Assembly (NCBI RefSeq): GCF_024323335.1
Contig: NC_066584.1
Span: 420,771,819-420,835,818, forward strand
Length of the DNA stretch: 64,000 bases
Source of the DNA: Lathyrus oleraceus
Lineage: Eukaryota > Streptophyta > Magnoliopsida > Fabales > Fabaceae
Reading direction: 5' to 3'
In this document: positions 1 through 11,930 of the stretch, in pieces
Layout: the number at the start of each line of letters is the position of its first letter
Position numbering within the stretch: position 1 is the first letter of the stretch
Program-made: the position numbers and the translations under genes
Notes under the pieces: model-generated
What the model was told of the DNA's origin: nothing
The model's input: the letters and a program-made list of their open reading frames with translations, nothing else
Database searches by the model: none

Positions 1-3000
1 TGTTAAGCCATGCTTGGATTAGTGATGTATGTTGAGAGATGAACGCGATGATATGATTATTTTGAATTTCTGTGCACTTTTGTTCTTGAGCACGAAGAAC
101 ATGATGAACATGATGAAGCTGTTGAAATTTCCCTTTCCAGAACGTGTTTGATCTTTTCCAGCGTGATTCTTAGGGTTTGCATGTGTTTGTGGATACCTGG
201 ACATGTATTGGTCCGTGTGGCATTGGCGTGGCAATTTGATTGGCCATGAGCGCTTGATTACGCCACATAAGATAAGTGAAACGACTGTGTTTCACTACTG
301 GCGCGCTCCAATTCAAAATTCCCCTCCCTTCGATTCCCAGCTACCACACAAATTCAAATGCATTTTCCATTTTCTCTTTTCCCTCCATAATATTCATGTG
401 CATTGTTTCATGTTTTTTAATTTTTTCTTCTACTTCATAAAATCATAACTAAATGAATATTCATCCAAATAATGTGGGAATTTTTGCATCATGCTCATTA
501 TTGTGTCTAGTTTTTCATGAGCATTTTTCCCCAATTTGTGCATGGCTGGAAATTAATTGGTGCTAGGGATTGTGAACATACATGTTTTTTGTACCTTGCT
601 TGCCATATCTCTTGTGAAATGATGAGATTTAATCCAATGCCTATGAAATTTTACATGCTTAAACTAGACTTCATGATGGACATTTTGGTGTTGAGTTTGC
701 ATTTTTATCTTTCATGGTTGCTGAGATATGCTCATGTTAATGTAGGTGTGACAATGTGCGTCACACCTTTGCTTGTTCAACTTGATGAATTTCTTTGCCA
801 GGCCAAATGAATTCCAAATGATATGATTTTTTGTATGATGTTTCTTGTGGATGTTGTGAATGGTCATGATTTTTATTGGAATTTTTGGATTCAATTATGA
901 TTTGTTTGAGATTTTTCTTGCTGGATGGTCATTGGTGCACTTTTGAATAGTCTTGAATTTCAATTGTTTGTGAAATGCTTATGCTTTAGCCTGTGAATGT
1001 AAAATTTTGCACATTTCTTCTAAACATGTTTAAGGTTGTTTTGGCTTTGATTTGAGGTCTTTATCATGTTTCATTTCTGTTTTAGGCTTGTGCTAAGTTG
1101 GTGTAACCTTTGATTACCATGCCTAATCATGTCCAATTGCCCTAATTTTTTGTGTGATGATCATGTTGTATGTTTTGTTTAGCCATGAATTTTATTGAGA
1201 TTAATTGAATCGTTTTTGATTTAATATGCACTTGTTCATTCTGTTGTCTCAATGTGCTTTCAACTTGCATACCTTGTCATGATTGGTTTATGAAATGAAT
1301 TTGGTTGATGCTATTCACATGAGACCTTTTGGAATGTGTTCTTAATTGATTGAGGTTGATTCATGTTGAATTTCATGTTCTGTTTTGAATTTTTTCTCCC
1401 TCTTTGACTCTAGGCTTTGTCCTAGTGGTTTGTGCTTATGTTTGAGCTTTGGTTTCAGGTTAAAGAAGCACATTGCCTTAAGTGAAGTTGTTCACTCATT
1501 TGGATGGATTATTTGGTTGATGTTGGCTAATCTTGAATTGTTTTGTAGGTTGATGTTAGCTCATTTGAGTTTGAGCTGGTGCCTTGCACCTTGTTGTGTT
1601 GCTTGTTTGACTGTGTACTGTTAACTGTTGACTATTGGTTGTCTGTTTGACTTTTTGAGTTGTATACTAATTGAGTTGGATTTTTTCAGGTACATTAGTT
1701 GCTTAAGTTCTTTTGAACTTGCTTTTGCTTTTTCTTGGTTGCTTAACCATTTGAGGTATAACTCTCTGACTCCATGTAGTCTGGAAGACCTGTCCTGTTA
1801 CTTGGGCATGCACCTGTCTGAAGCCCTCCTTAAGAGGCAATGCTTGTGTTTGTTTATCTTTGTGCCAAGCAGGAAAAGACCTCTATGAGGCGATTGGCTG
1901 ATAAAAGAGATGTGTAATCCATCTCCTGCTATTCAGTGAGTCATCCACTTTGGTCACACACCTTGTGTTGATGCATTGTGGATATTAACCCAAGATCATT
2001 GTTGAGTCAGTCATATATGGAGAAGAGTTCCAACTTTCTGAACTCCCACACTTTCATTTATCTGAAGCTCTCCAAGGCCAGGGATAAGAGCTGTGAAGTC
2101 TTATCTTCACTTCCCATTTCATCTGCTTCACCCTAACTCTCAATGTTAGGGTTAAGAGCTAATTACACCTGATTCCAGTTGGCTTGTGTTTCACAGCCTA
2201 ACCTTGTGTGAGCCCACTTTGTTTGTATATAGTGTGTGCTATTTGTGTGTATGTTTGCTTTGCCTGTGCTGATTAGGATAGCTTGCTCCCCGTGCAAGTT
2301 AGATAGAAACTTCAACCTAGGACCATGGTGAATTTACATGATAACTATTAGGCTCGAGTCAGTCTCCCTTCTAGTTTGTCATTTCCCAGTCTCTGGTTAG
2401 GTTAGAAGTTCTTTCGCTGCGTAGGGGAACTACGTCGCCCTGATCCTCATACCAGATGAGGTACGTAGGCAGGAGATGAGTTGATCTCTCCGGGCGCCCT
2501 TTTTCTTTTGTACCCCCTTTGTATGTTTTTGGAGTCTGACGTAAGTCCAGCGATTGACAGTCGGTTTCCTGTGTCTGGTTTGTTGGTTCGGAGTCTGATG
2601 TAAGTCCAGCGATTGGCATTCGGTTTCCAGGTTTGCCTGTTTGTGTGGAGTCTGACATAAGTCCAGCGATTGGCAGTCGGTTTCCTGTGTGGTTTTGTTT
2701 GGCGTGCGTTAGCCGAGCTACGAGTGCTCTGATTCTTCTCTAGTCCGAGAAGATACGTATGCATAGGATGCGACATCCTAGCGAGCACGTTTCCCCCTGT
2801 CCCGAACTACGTCGACTCTGATGTTTGTGCCTGACAGACTACGTAGGCCCAGGATGCGATATCCTGCCGAGTTAGTTTCTTTTGTCTTTCTTGTGTCTCT
2901 TTCAGCCAGTGTTTGATGTTTGCGAGCAGTTTTTAGCAACCTTTATCCTTCCTTTTGTGCGTGGATCCCGTCGAGTACGACGGATGCGTAGGGGTGCTAA

Positions 3001-3167
3001 TACCTTCCCTTCGCATAACCGACTCTCGATCCCATCTCCCTTTGGTCGCGAGATCATGTCTTTTCCAGGTTTACTTCGAGTGTTTCCTTTCCCTCTTTTG
3101 GGATAAATAACGCACGGTGGCGGCTCTGTTGTTTTGTGTTCCCGCCGGTTTTTCGCGTAATGCGTCA
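1..3167 (+). repeat. 5' LTR of element A (right-hand 3.2 kb)
   Basis: Aligns end to end with 17808-20554; the length difference is exactly explained by two deletions in the 3' copy (687-1016 and 2374-2463 here are absent there). The LTR ends in CA at 3167, two bases before the PBS. The right part holds three ~58-bp tandem units starting GGAGTCTGA (2530, 2589, 2647) and ACTACGT...ACGTAGGC motifs with small hairpins such as AGGAT-gcgat-ATCCT (about 2850). Short ORFs inside it are repeat translations, not genes. Confidence 0.95.
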
Positions 3168-3169
3168 GC

Positions 3170-3187
3170 TGGCGACTCTGCTGGGGA
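3170..3187 (+). other. Primer binding site of element A
   Basis: TGGCGACTCTGCTGGGGA sits two bases after the LTR end. The initial TGG pairs with a tRNA 3' CCA. Ogre elements are reported to use tRNA-Arg; I did not verify the exact tRNA. Element D has the identical 18 bases. Confidence 0.88.
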
Positions 3188-3982
3188 CAAAGAGAAGTTG
3201 ACCTCTTGCTGGTCCATCTTCCCTAAGCGAGTCTCTCTTAGCGCTCTCTAGGATAGGGTTTGGTTGCTTTTGCTGTTTTATTTATTGCATTCATTTATTT
3301 GTTGTTTGCATTTATTGTTTGCACTTATTGTTTGCATTTATGTTTGCATTCATCATTTTCATCTGTTCATCTGGCTGTGCTGTGTTGTCTCTCTGTTGGG
3401 GTGGGAGTTACTCGAGGTAAAAGGCCCAATACCCAGGCAATGAGTGAAATCTAGGACACCTAGGAATAGAGTGATTCATGGGAAGCGGGTGGTATTGCGC
3501 CACTTAGCGAAACATTGATAGCACGAGCAGTTCAGACTCTGATGGGGTATTATCGGTGCATACATCGGGTGTGCACAGGATGATATTCTTGAAAGGGTTG
3601 TTTATCCTGCGTTTCTCTCGACCTTACCCTGGCCTAGATGACACCCGTGAGTGGGGAGGGAATGATCATTATTACAGGTACAGTTGGTGACTTGTTGGTG
3701 ACTTGCGATCCTGTTGGTGACTATTGGTTCAGAATTTTGGGGTCTCAGATGACTTTGGGTTTCAAATGAATTTGTGGTTCCGAGTTCAAGCCGAAGCTTT
3801 GATCATGTGCTCCAAGAAACACAGTCAGCCAGTCTTGTCTGCATCATTTGCATCATAGCATGTTTATTTTCAAAAAATAATGCAAAAAAAAAAAATGGAA
3901 AAATGATAAAAGAAAAAGAAACGCTAATCTCTGCATGCATATCATTTCTCAGGTTCATTCAGGAGTCTATTCATTGTGAGAG
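3188..3982 (+). other. Untranslated leader of element A
   Basis: No convincing reading frame. It holds short GTTGGTGACT repeats (about 3682-3725), an A-rich stretch (3873-3925), and a pyrimidine-rich splice-acceptor-like TTTCTCAG ending at 3952, 30 bases before the ORF1 start. The same kind of acceptor precedes gag and RT. Confidence 0.6.
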
Positions 3983-5601
3983 ATGGCACCAGTCCCAGAG
4001 TTGAAGCGGAAGACTTGTTCCTACATTTTTCACCGTGAGCCTTTGACATCCCTGATAGAGTTGGGCAATTTTGTGACCAGTGGTAATCAGAAGGGGTTTG
4101 TTGATCAGTATGGGGATTTGTTGACGCTATTGAGGATGGTGATAGATCCAGTGCCGTTGCAGACTCTTCTACAGTTCTACGACCCAGAGCTCCGTTGCTT
4201 CACCTTTCAGGATTACCAGTTAGCGCCTACTCTAGAGGAGTATTCCATTCTGATGAATGTCCCGATCCGGTATCAGGTTCCTTTCTTGGATGTGCCTAAG
4301 GAGGTTGATTTCCAGGTTGTTGCCAGAGCTCTCCATTTGGGTATCAAAGAAGTCAGTGATAATTGGAAATCCAGTGGGGATGTTGTGGGTTTTCCTTTGA
4401 GGTTCCTGTTGAGGATAGCTAGAGAAGAAGCAGGGAAGGGGAATTGGGAAGCTTTTCATGCTCAGTTAGCCATTATGATCTATGGGATTGTCTTGTTCCC
4501 GAGTATGCCCAACTTTGTGGACTATGCTGCAGTCACTATCTTTCTTGGAGGAAACCCGGTTCCTACTCTGTTAGCTGACACTTACTATGCTATTCACAGT
4601 AGGCATGGTAAGGGTGGAGCTATCAGATGCTGTCTCCCACTTTTGCTCAGATGGTTCTTGTCTCTCCTACCAGTCAGTGGACCTTTTGTGGATGCTCAGA
4701 GCACTCATAAGTGGACTCATATGATATCAGGTGGCAATCTTACCGGATGGATGTGCGTGATGTCATTATGAGTTGTGGAGAGTTCCGAAATGTGCCACTT
4801 ATAGGGATTAAGGGTTGCATCAATTACAACCCGATTCTTTCTCTTCGTCAATTGGGGTTTGTGATGAATGGAAGACCACTTGATGCTGAGATAGCTGAAA
4901 GTGTGTATTTTGAGAAGCGGAGTGGCCCTGTCAGATTGGAGAGAGTAGGAAGAGCTTGGAAGACCCTTGGCGTCAAGGATGAAGCTGTTCTAGGGAAGAA
5001 GTTTGCCATTGCTATGCCTGATTACACTGATTGGGTCAAGAAGAGAGTGGAAACTTTGTTGTTGCCCTATGATAGGATGGAGCCATTGCAAGAGCAACCG
5101 CCTTTGATCCTTGCTGAGAGTGTACCTACTGAGCACTACAAGCAAGCCCTGATGGAGAATCGTAGGTTGAAAGAGAAGGAGCAAGATACCCAGATGGATC
5201 TCTACAAAGCCAAAGTTGATAAGTTGAACTTGGCTCATCAACTCAAAGACATGCAGGGTGAAGATATTGCTAGAGTGAAGAGAAAGAAGAGATCCTATGA
5301 AGAGATAGAGACCCTGTTGAATGCAGAACACCGCGAGTGTTTGAGGTTGCAGAGAGCTGAAGCTACTTACCAAAAGAAGATAAGAGACTTGGAGAAGCAA
5401 CTCAGAGACAAAGACATCCAGTTGAAGAAAGAGGTAGATTTGAGACATGCGTCAGAGAGCTATCTTGGAGGAGAAGTTGTGGAGCTCAGAAGACAACTGA
5501 AGGAGAAGATCACTCCTCTACCAGAATGTTCAGAATGCTCCCTGTTGATAGACCAGTGTCAGTACCTGAAGACTCTCATTCCTAGAAGCCATTTGTCTTA
5601 G
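3983..5601 (+). pseudogene. Element A ORF1 protein, one frameshift
   Basis: Ogre-specific ORF upstream of gag, of unknown function. The first part (3983 to about 4720) has the segment FQDYQLAPTLEEYSIL, which resembles plant mobile-domain/DUF7745-like proteins; this family call is from memory. A single-base frameshift at about 4690-4745 moves the frame, after which the protein continues to 5601. Both halves align with ORF1 of element C (for example SCGEF.NVPL.G and NY.PIL..RQLGF), which proves they were one gene. Residues from about 5140 on are charged and heptad-like (RRLKEKEQ, RDLEKQLRDKD), a long predicted coiled coil that could mediate multimerisation. The start is the first ATG after an acceptor-like site. 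Separate overlapping genes are an alternative but less likely. Confidence 0.8.
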
Positions 5602-6005
5602 TTTGTATCTTTGTTGTTCATGTTGAGAATCACCTCCAGGCTTGTTGGATGGGATTCATTTGTTTTACCCCGATTATGTGGATCTTTGTTGACTTTGTTG
5701 TATGATTCTGGTTGCTCTTATCTATAGATGAGGTTGTTGGTTTCACCTGGTGCTCACTATCTTGTGTATGTTGCTGCTTTCTTTGTTGTGTATTGCAGGG
5801 TTGCCATTTCTTGAAGATGAATTAGGCTCTTTGAATGCCTGAGAAATGAACATATCATGTGCATCATATGCATTAGCATCATACACACATCATTTTGCAT
5901 AACAGGTGTTCTTGTTCGAGACTTCTCACTCTAATTCCTGTGTCAGGCAGGATAGCTGATCAACGTCTGCACCGCTACTCAACCAGACTGAATCAACAAA
6001 GGAAC
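5602..6005 (+). other. Spacer between ORF1 and gag of element A
   Basis: Non-coding. It contains a GCATCATATGCAT-type stretch and an acceptor-like TTTTGCATAACAG ending at 5905. Corresponding stretches occur in C (AG at 30905-30906) and D (AG at 39892-39893). It may be spliced; no matching donor was established. Confidence 0.5.
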
Positions 6006-9000
6006 ATGGACTAAGTTCAGACGGAGTTGGCTGAGATGAGGGCAAACATGGCCCAGTTTATGACGATGATGCAAGGGGTTGCGCAAGGTCAAGAGGAACT
6101 TCGAGCCCTGGTTCAAAGACAGGAAACCGTAATTCCACAGTCCAACCGTGCTTCGCCGGTGGGTGTGCCTGTTCATGAGAATGTTAATGCTACTGCTCCC
6201 GCCAACGACTATGTTGTGGGTGATGAGTTAAGGGGGATCAGAATCAACGGACAGCCTCTTGCTGCAGAGACTGTTAATGCCAGAGCTACCCGGGCTCCGA
6301 TTCGTCATCCGGCTCCTCTAGTTGACAGACAAGAGGACATGTTCACTCTGCTCAGTGAAGATGATGAGGTTGTTGGAAGAGTTGAAGAGAGAGATCGGAA
6401 AGTTGATGCCCTTGCTGAGAAAATTAGGGTTATGGAATGTCAGAACTCCCTTGGGTTTGATGTGACCAACATGGGTCTGGTGGAAGGGTTGAGGATTCCC
6501 TACAAATTCAAGGCACCCTCTTTCGATAAATACAATGGTACTTCTTGTCCTCGCACCCACGTGCAGGCATATTACAGGAAAATCTCTGCTTACACCGATG
6601 ATGAGAAAATATGGATGTGATTTTTCCAGGATAGCTTGTCTGGGGCTTCCTTGGATTGGTACATGGAGCTTAAGAGAGATTCTATCCGCTTCTGGAGAGA
6701 TCTGGGTGAGGCCTTCTTGAGGCAGTATAAACATAATATGGACATGGCGCCTAGCCGGACTCAGTTGCAGAGTCTTTGTCAGAAATCTGGAGAGAGCTTC
6801 AAGGAGTACGCCTAGAGGTGGCGTGAGTTGGCTGCCAGAGTACAACTCCCTATGCTGGAGAGGGAGTTGATTGACATGTTCAATGGGACATTACATGGAG
6901 TATTCATGGACCGGATGGGAAGTTGCCCATTCGGTAGTTTCTCAGACGTCGTGATCTGTGGTGAGAGGACTGAAAGCCTGATCAAAGCCGGAAAAATTCA
7001 AGATGTTGGGTCTTCATCATCGAAGAAACCATTCGCTGGGGCACCTCGCCGAAGAGAGGGTGAAACCAGTGTTGTGCAACACAGTGGAAGAAATGTAAAC
7101 AGAAATCAGTATCGCCAGGTTGCTGCTGTAACCATTCCGGCGCCTCAACCTCGTCAACAGCAACAACAGAGAGCTCAACAACAACCGCCACAACAACAAC
7201 AACCAAAGCAACGTCCGTATCAGCCGAGACAGAGGATGCCTGATCGATGTTTTGACCCGTTACCGATGACCTATGCTGAGTTGCTACCTGAGTTGCTCAG
7301 ACTGGGGTTTGTTGAGTTACGCACTATGGGTCCGCTGACAACGATACCACCTGGGTATGACGCCAATGCTCGTTGTGATTTCCACTCCGGTGCACCGGGG
7401 CACCACATTGAGAACTGTCGGGCTTTTCATCATAAGGTCCAGGACCTAATTGACGCTAAAACTATCAATTTTGCTCCTGTGCCGAATGTTGTGAATAACC
7501 CTATGCCTCCGCATGGTGCAGACATAGTGAACAATATCGAAGGGGGAGAAGCCGAAGATCTGGTGTTAAATGTTGATGATATTCAGACCTCTTTGTTGGT
7601 TGTAAAGGGCCATTTGTTGAAAGGGGGAGTCTTCCCGGGCTGTGATCAGAATTGTGTTGATTGTGTTGAATCCGAGAACGGTTGTAATCAGTTGAGGGTT
7701 GGTATCCAGGGTTTGATGGATGAGGGTTGTTTGCAATTCAGTCGGGCTGCTAAGGATCGTGGGATGGTGTCAACTGTCACTATCTATTTCAAACCGTCCG
7801 AGGGACGTGGCCAGAGGGTTGTTAGTGTGCCTGCAGCTAGTGGTACTCCTGTTACCATCTCTGCTCCTATAACCGTCAGTACCCCGACTACTATTGTTGC
7901 TCCGGGCAGAAGGGTTGTTAACAGTAGGGCTATGCCATGGAGATATGACAACGCTTATCGCAGTAACTGAAGGGCTGAGAGTCAGGTCAGGCCAGTGAAT
8001 CAAGCGCCTGTGACTATCGGTGTGCCAGTAAGAACTCCTATGGTTGTGAGTCCAGTTGTGGACAATGTTGGTGGACCAGGAGGTTTTACCCGAAGTGGAC
8101 GGCTGTTTGCTCCGCAACCGTTAAGAGATAATAATGCCGAGGCTCTTGCCAAGGCTAAAGGAAAACAGGTTGTGGTTGATGAAGAGCCAGCTCATAAGGA
8201 GGCGCTTGGGGGATCTTTCGAGAAAGATGTGGAGGAGTTCATGAAAATAATCAAGAAGAGTGACTACAAGATTGTAGATCAGTTAAATCAGACTCCGTCC
8301 AAAATTTCAATACTCTTTTTGCTTCTGTGCTCCGAGGCACACCGTAATGCCCTGTTGAAGATGTTGAATCTGGCTTACGTGCCTCAAGAAATTTCTGTCA
8401 ACCAGCTGGAGGGAGTGATTGCCAACGTGAGCACCAGGCATGGTGTGGGGTTCACAGATTTAGACTTAACGCCTGAGGGACGTAACCATAACAAGGCCTT
8501 GCATATCACCATGGAGTGCAAGGGTGCTGTTTTGTCTCACGTGTTGGTAGACACTGGCTCGTCGCTGAACGTGTTGCCTAAGCAGATTTTGAAGAAGATA
8601 GCTGTTGAAGGGGTTGTGCTCACTCCGAGTGACCTGATTGTGCGTGCTTTTGATGGATCCAAACGGTCTGTTTTTGGTGAAGTCACATTGCCAGTGAAGA
8701 TAGGTCCGGAGGTTTTCGACATAATCTTCTATGTGATGGACATCCAGCCCGCTTACAGTTGTTTGTTGGGGCGTCCTTGGATTCATGCAGCTGGGGCAGT
8801 TTCGTCAACTCTCCACCAGAAGTTGAAGTATGTCTGGAACGGTCAGATTGTGACCGTGTGCGGTGAAAAAGACATTCTGGTAAGTCACCTATCCTCTTTC
8901 AAGTATGTAGAGGTGGATGGCGAGATCCATGAAACTTTATGCAAGGCGTTTGAGACTGTTGCTCTTGAGAGGGTGGCTTTTGCTGAGCAGAAGAAGCCAA

Positions 9001-9325
9001 GTGCCTCAATTGCATCGTACAAGCAGGCCAAGGAGGTTGTCGACTCTGGTAAAGCTGAGGGCTGGGGCAAGATGGTGGATTTGCCTATCAAAGAAGATAA
9101 GTTCGGAATTGGTTATCAACCCTTGCAGGCGGAGCAGGGTATTCAGACAGGTCCGAGTACCTTTACCAGCACTGGGCTGATGAATCACGGTGACGTCTTT
9201 GCGGTCGGTAGTGAAGATGGGGACGGTGATTGTGATCTCGACAACTTGGTTCGCCCGTGTGCACCAGGGGAGTTAGTCAACAATTGGATGGCAGAAGATT
9301 TGGTCCAAGTTACTCTTCAAATAGA
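6006..9325 (+). pseudogene. gag-pro: Element A gag-protease, four in-frame stops
   Basis: One reading frame runs from ATG 6006 to the intron, broken by stops at 6012 (third codon), 6618, 6813 and 7968. Gag (to about 7500) has the capsid-like block FQDSLSGASLDWYM, SFKEYA, a Gln-rich linker (7155-7230) and an unusual zinc knuckle at 7374-7418 with spacing CX2HX5HX4C. The aspartic protease is around 8470-8900, with catalytic DTGS in LVDTGSSLNVLPK (DTG about 8550) and the flap/terminal block YSCLLGRPWIH. The stops at 6012 and 6813 are explained by CAA-to-TAA and CAG-to-TAG, and the two TGA by CGA-to-TGA. The protein joins the RT exon through the intron at 9326-9570. Translation of an intact product is not possible without readthrough. 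Confidence 0.85.
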
Positions 9326-9570
9326 GTAATTTTCTTTTGTTTTTTTTCATTCTGCACAAAACCCTACGTTCTGCCCAAGGCGTAGTGGTTCATTGTAGGG
9401 CCTCAGCATGTTTTCAATGATTATCATTAATAAAGGACGTTTTGCAAACAATTTTGTGATCCCTGTCTTTCTGTTTTTGTTTTCATTTTTCAAAAAAATA
9501 AAAATGGCAATGTTTTTGTTTTTGTGACTTTATTGAACTCTTTTTCTAAAACAAAGCATTAAACATGCAG
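9326..9570 (+). other. Intron between protease and RT, element A
   Basis: Donor GA|GTAATT and acceptor AACATGCAG|A bound a 245-bp, T-rich, stop-filled segment. Joining 9325 to 9571 keeps one open frame (phase 2) from protease into RT. An intron at exactly this place is a known Ogre property. Element C (52688-52961) and element D (40286-40558) have introns at the same codon phase. Splicing was not observed, only inferred. Confidence 0.75.
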
Positions 9571-11930
9571 AAGTGATCTCACGAAATCCACTATGAACAG
9601 TTCTGTTATGGCTCAGTATGATTTCAATAATCCCGTCTACCAAGCTGAAGAGGAGAGTGAGGAAGACTGTGAACTCCCTAAAGAATTGGTCAGATTGTTG
9701 AAGCAAGAGGAAAGGGTCATCCAACCTCATCAGGAGGAGTTGGAGATTGTTAATCTTGGTACTGAGGACGCCAGAAGAGATATTAAGATCGGGGCTGCTT
9801 TGAAGACAGAGGTCAAGAGCAGGTTGATTGAGATGCTGAGAGAGTATGTGGAGATATTCGCTTGGTCTTATCAAGATATGCCTGGGTTGGATACTGATAT
9901 TGTGGTGCATATACTACCTCTCAGAGAAGAGTGTCCTTCGGTCAAGCAGAAGCTTCGGAGAACGAGTCCTGATATGGCTGTTAAGATCAAGGAAGAGGTT
10001 CAGAAGCAGTTCGATGCGGGTTTCTTGTCAGTGACGACTTATCCCCCGTGGGTGGCCAACATCGTTCCCGTGCCGAAGAAGGATGGCAAAGTCAGAATGT
10101 GTGTCTATTACAAGGATTTGAATAGAGCGAGTCCGAAAGATGATTTCCCATTACCTCACATTGATGTATTGGTTGATAATACGGCTCAATCCTCGGTTTT
10201 CTCTTTCATGGATGGTTTCTCTAGGTATAATCAGATTAAGATGGCGCCAGAGGACATGGAAAAGATGACATTCATTACACCTTGGGGCACGTTCTGCTAT
10301 AAGGTGATGCCATTTGGGCTGAAGAATGCCGGTGCTACCTATCAGAGGGCTATGACGACTCTCTTTCATGACATGATACACAAAGAGATTGAAGTGTACG
10401 TGGATGATATGATTGCGAAGTCGTAGACAGAAGAGGAGCATCTGGTTAATTTGCAGAAGTTGTTTGATAGACTGAAAAAGTTCAAACTGAGGCTGAACCC
10501 GAACAAGTGTACGTTTGGTGTGAGATCTGGGAAGCTGTTAGGCTTCATTGTTAGTGAGAAATGGATTGAGGTTGATCCAGCAAAAGTCAAAGCTATTCAA
10601 GAAATGCCTGAACCAAAAACAGAAAAGCAGGTTCGTGGGTTTTTAGGGAGATTGAACTACATTGCATTGTTTGTATCTCACCTAACTGCCACATGTGAAC
10701 CGATATTCAAATTGCTATGAAAGAATCAAGCAATCAGGTGGAATGATGACTGTCAGAAAGCTTTTGACAAGATAAAAGAGTATTTACAGAAACCTCCAAT
10801 CCTTATACCTCCACTTCCTGGGAGGCCTCTAATAATGTACCTGTCAGTGACTGAGAATTCGATGGGGTGTGTATTGGGACAGCATGACGAGTCTGGTCGA
10901 AAAGAGCATGCCATATACTACCTTAGCAAAAAGTTTACCGACTGTGAAATCAAATATTCACAGCTTGAGAAAACTTGTTGTGCTTTGGCCTGGGCTGCTC
11001 GCCGACTGAGGCAGTATATGTTGAACCATACCACTTTGTTGATTTCTAAAATGGATCCCGTGAAGTATATCATCGAGAAGCCGGCTCTCACCGGACGGGT
11101 TGCCCGTTGGCAGATGATTTTAACAGAGTATGATATCCAGTACACGTTGCAGAAGGCCATCAAAGGTAGTGTTCTGTCAGACTACCTTGCTGAGCAACCG
11201 ATTGATGATTATCAGCCGATGATGTTTGAATTCCCTGATGAAGACATCATGTATCTTAAGATGAAAGATTGTGAAGAGCCTCTTGTCGAGGAAGGACCGG
11301 ATCCTGATGACAAGTGGACATTGATGTTTGATGGGGCTGTGAATGTGAATGGTAACGGCGTTGGCGCAGTGCTTATCAATCCCAAAGGTGCTCATATACC
11401 TTTTTCTGCCAGATTGACTTTTGACGTCACCAACAATGAGGCTGAGTATGAGGCTTGTATCATGGGGATAGAAGAAGCCATTTATTTGAGGATCAAAACT
11501 CTTGACATTTATGGAGATTCCGCTCTAGTGATCAACCAGGTCAATGGAGATTGGAACACTAACCAGCCGCATTTGATTCCTTACAGAGATTACACCAGAA
11601 GAATACTGACGTTCTTCAAGAAGGTGAAATTGTATCGTGTCCCCCGAGATGAGAATCAGATGGCTGATGCTTTAGCTACTTTGTCGTCTATGATCAAAGT
11701 TCATTGGTGGAATCATGTGCCACATGTTGCGGTGAATCGACTCGAGAGGCCTGCGTATGTGTTTGCAGCCGAGTCTGTTGTTGATGAGAAACCGTGGTAC
11801 TATGATATCAAGAACTTCCTCAAAAGTCAGGAGTATCCTGAAGGTGCGTCGAAGAATGACAAGAAAACCCTGAGAAGGCTAGCTGGAAGCTTTTATTTGA
11901 ATCGGGATGGCGTGTTGTACAAGAGGAACT
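9571..11930 (+). pseudogene. pol: Element A reverse transcriptase and two RNase H domains
   Basis: RT starts in the exon at 9571; the motifs VPKKDGKVRMC, FSFMDGFSRYNQ and catalytic YVDDM (about 10398) are present. The usual CVDYRDLN is CVYYKDLN here. The gypsy RNase H follows at about 10835-11190 (YLSKKFTDCE, TCCALAWA). A second, archaeal-type RNase H lies at about 11312-11695 (MFDGAV, NNEAEYEACIMG, DSALV, DENQMADALA). This dual arrangement marks the Tat/Ogre lineage. In-frame stops at 10424 and 10718 break the gene; the second fits CGA-to-TGA. The frame is otherwise continuous to the integrase linker. Confidence 0.88.

Noticed and set aside
2371..2788. Minus-strand ORFs in the LTR tandem repeats, also at 19825-20175 and 28835-29145
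   Set aside because: Repetitive peptides are direct translations of the ~58-bp tandem units.
203..3454. Several short + strand ORFs in the left LTR (for example 517-810, 1385-1624, 1628-1888)
   Set aside because: They lie in LTR sequence, some recur in the 3' LTR (18862-19101, 19105-19365), start without context and have T-rich low-complexity composition.
4990..5448. 152-aa minus-strand ORF
   Set aside because: Antisense shadow of the A ORF1 coiled coil; Leu/Gln-rich composition follows from the Lys/Glu-rich sense strand.
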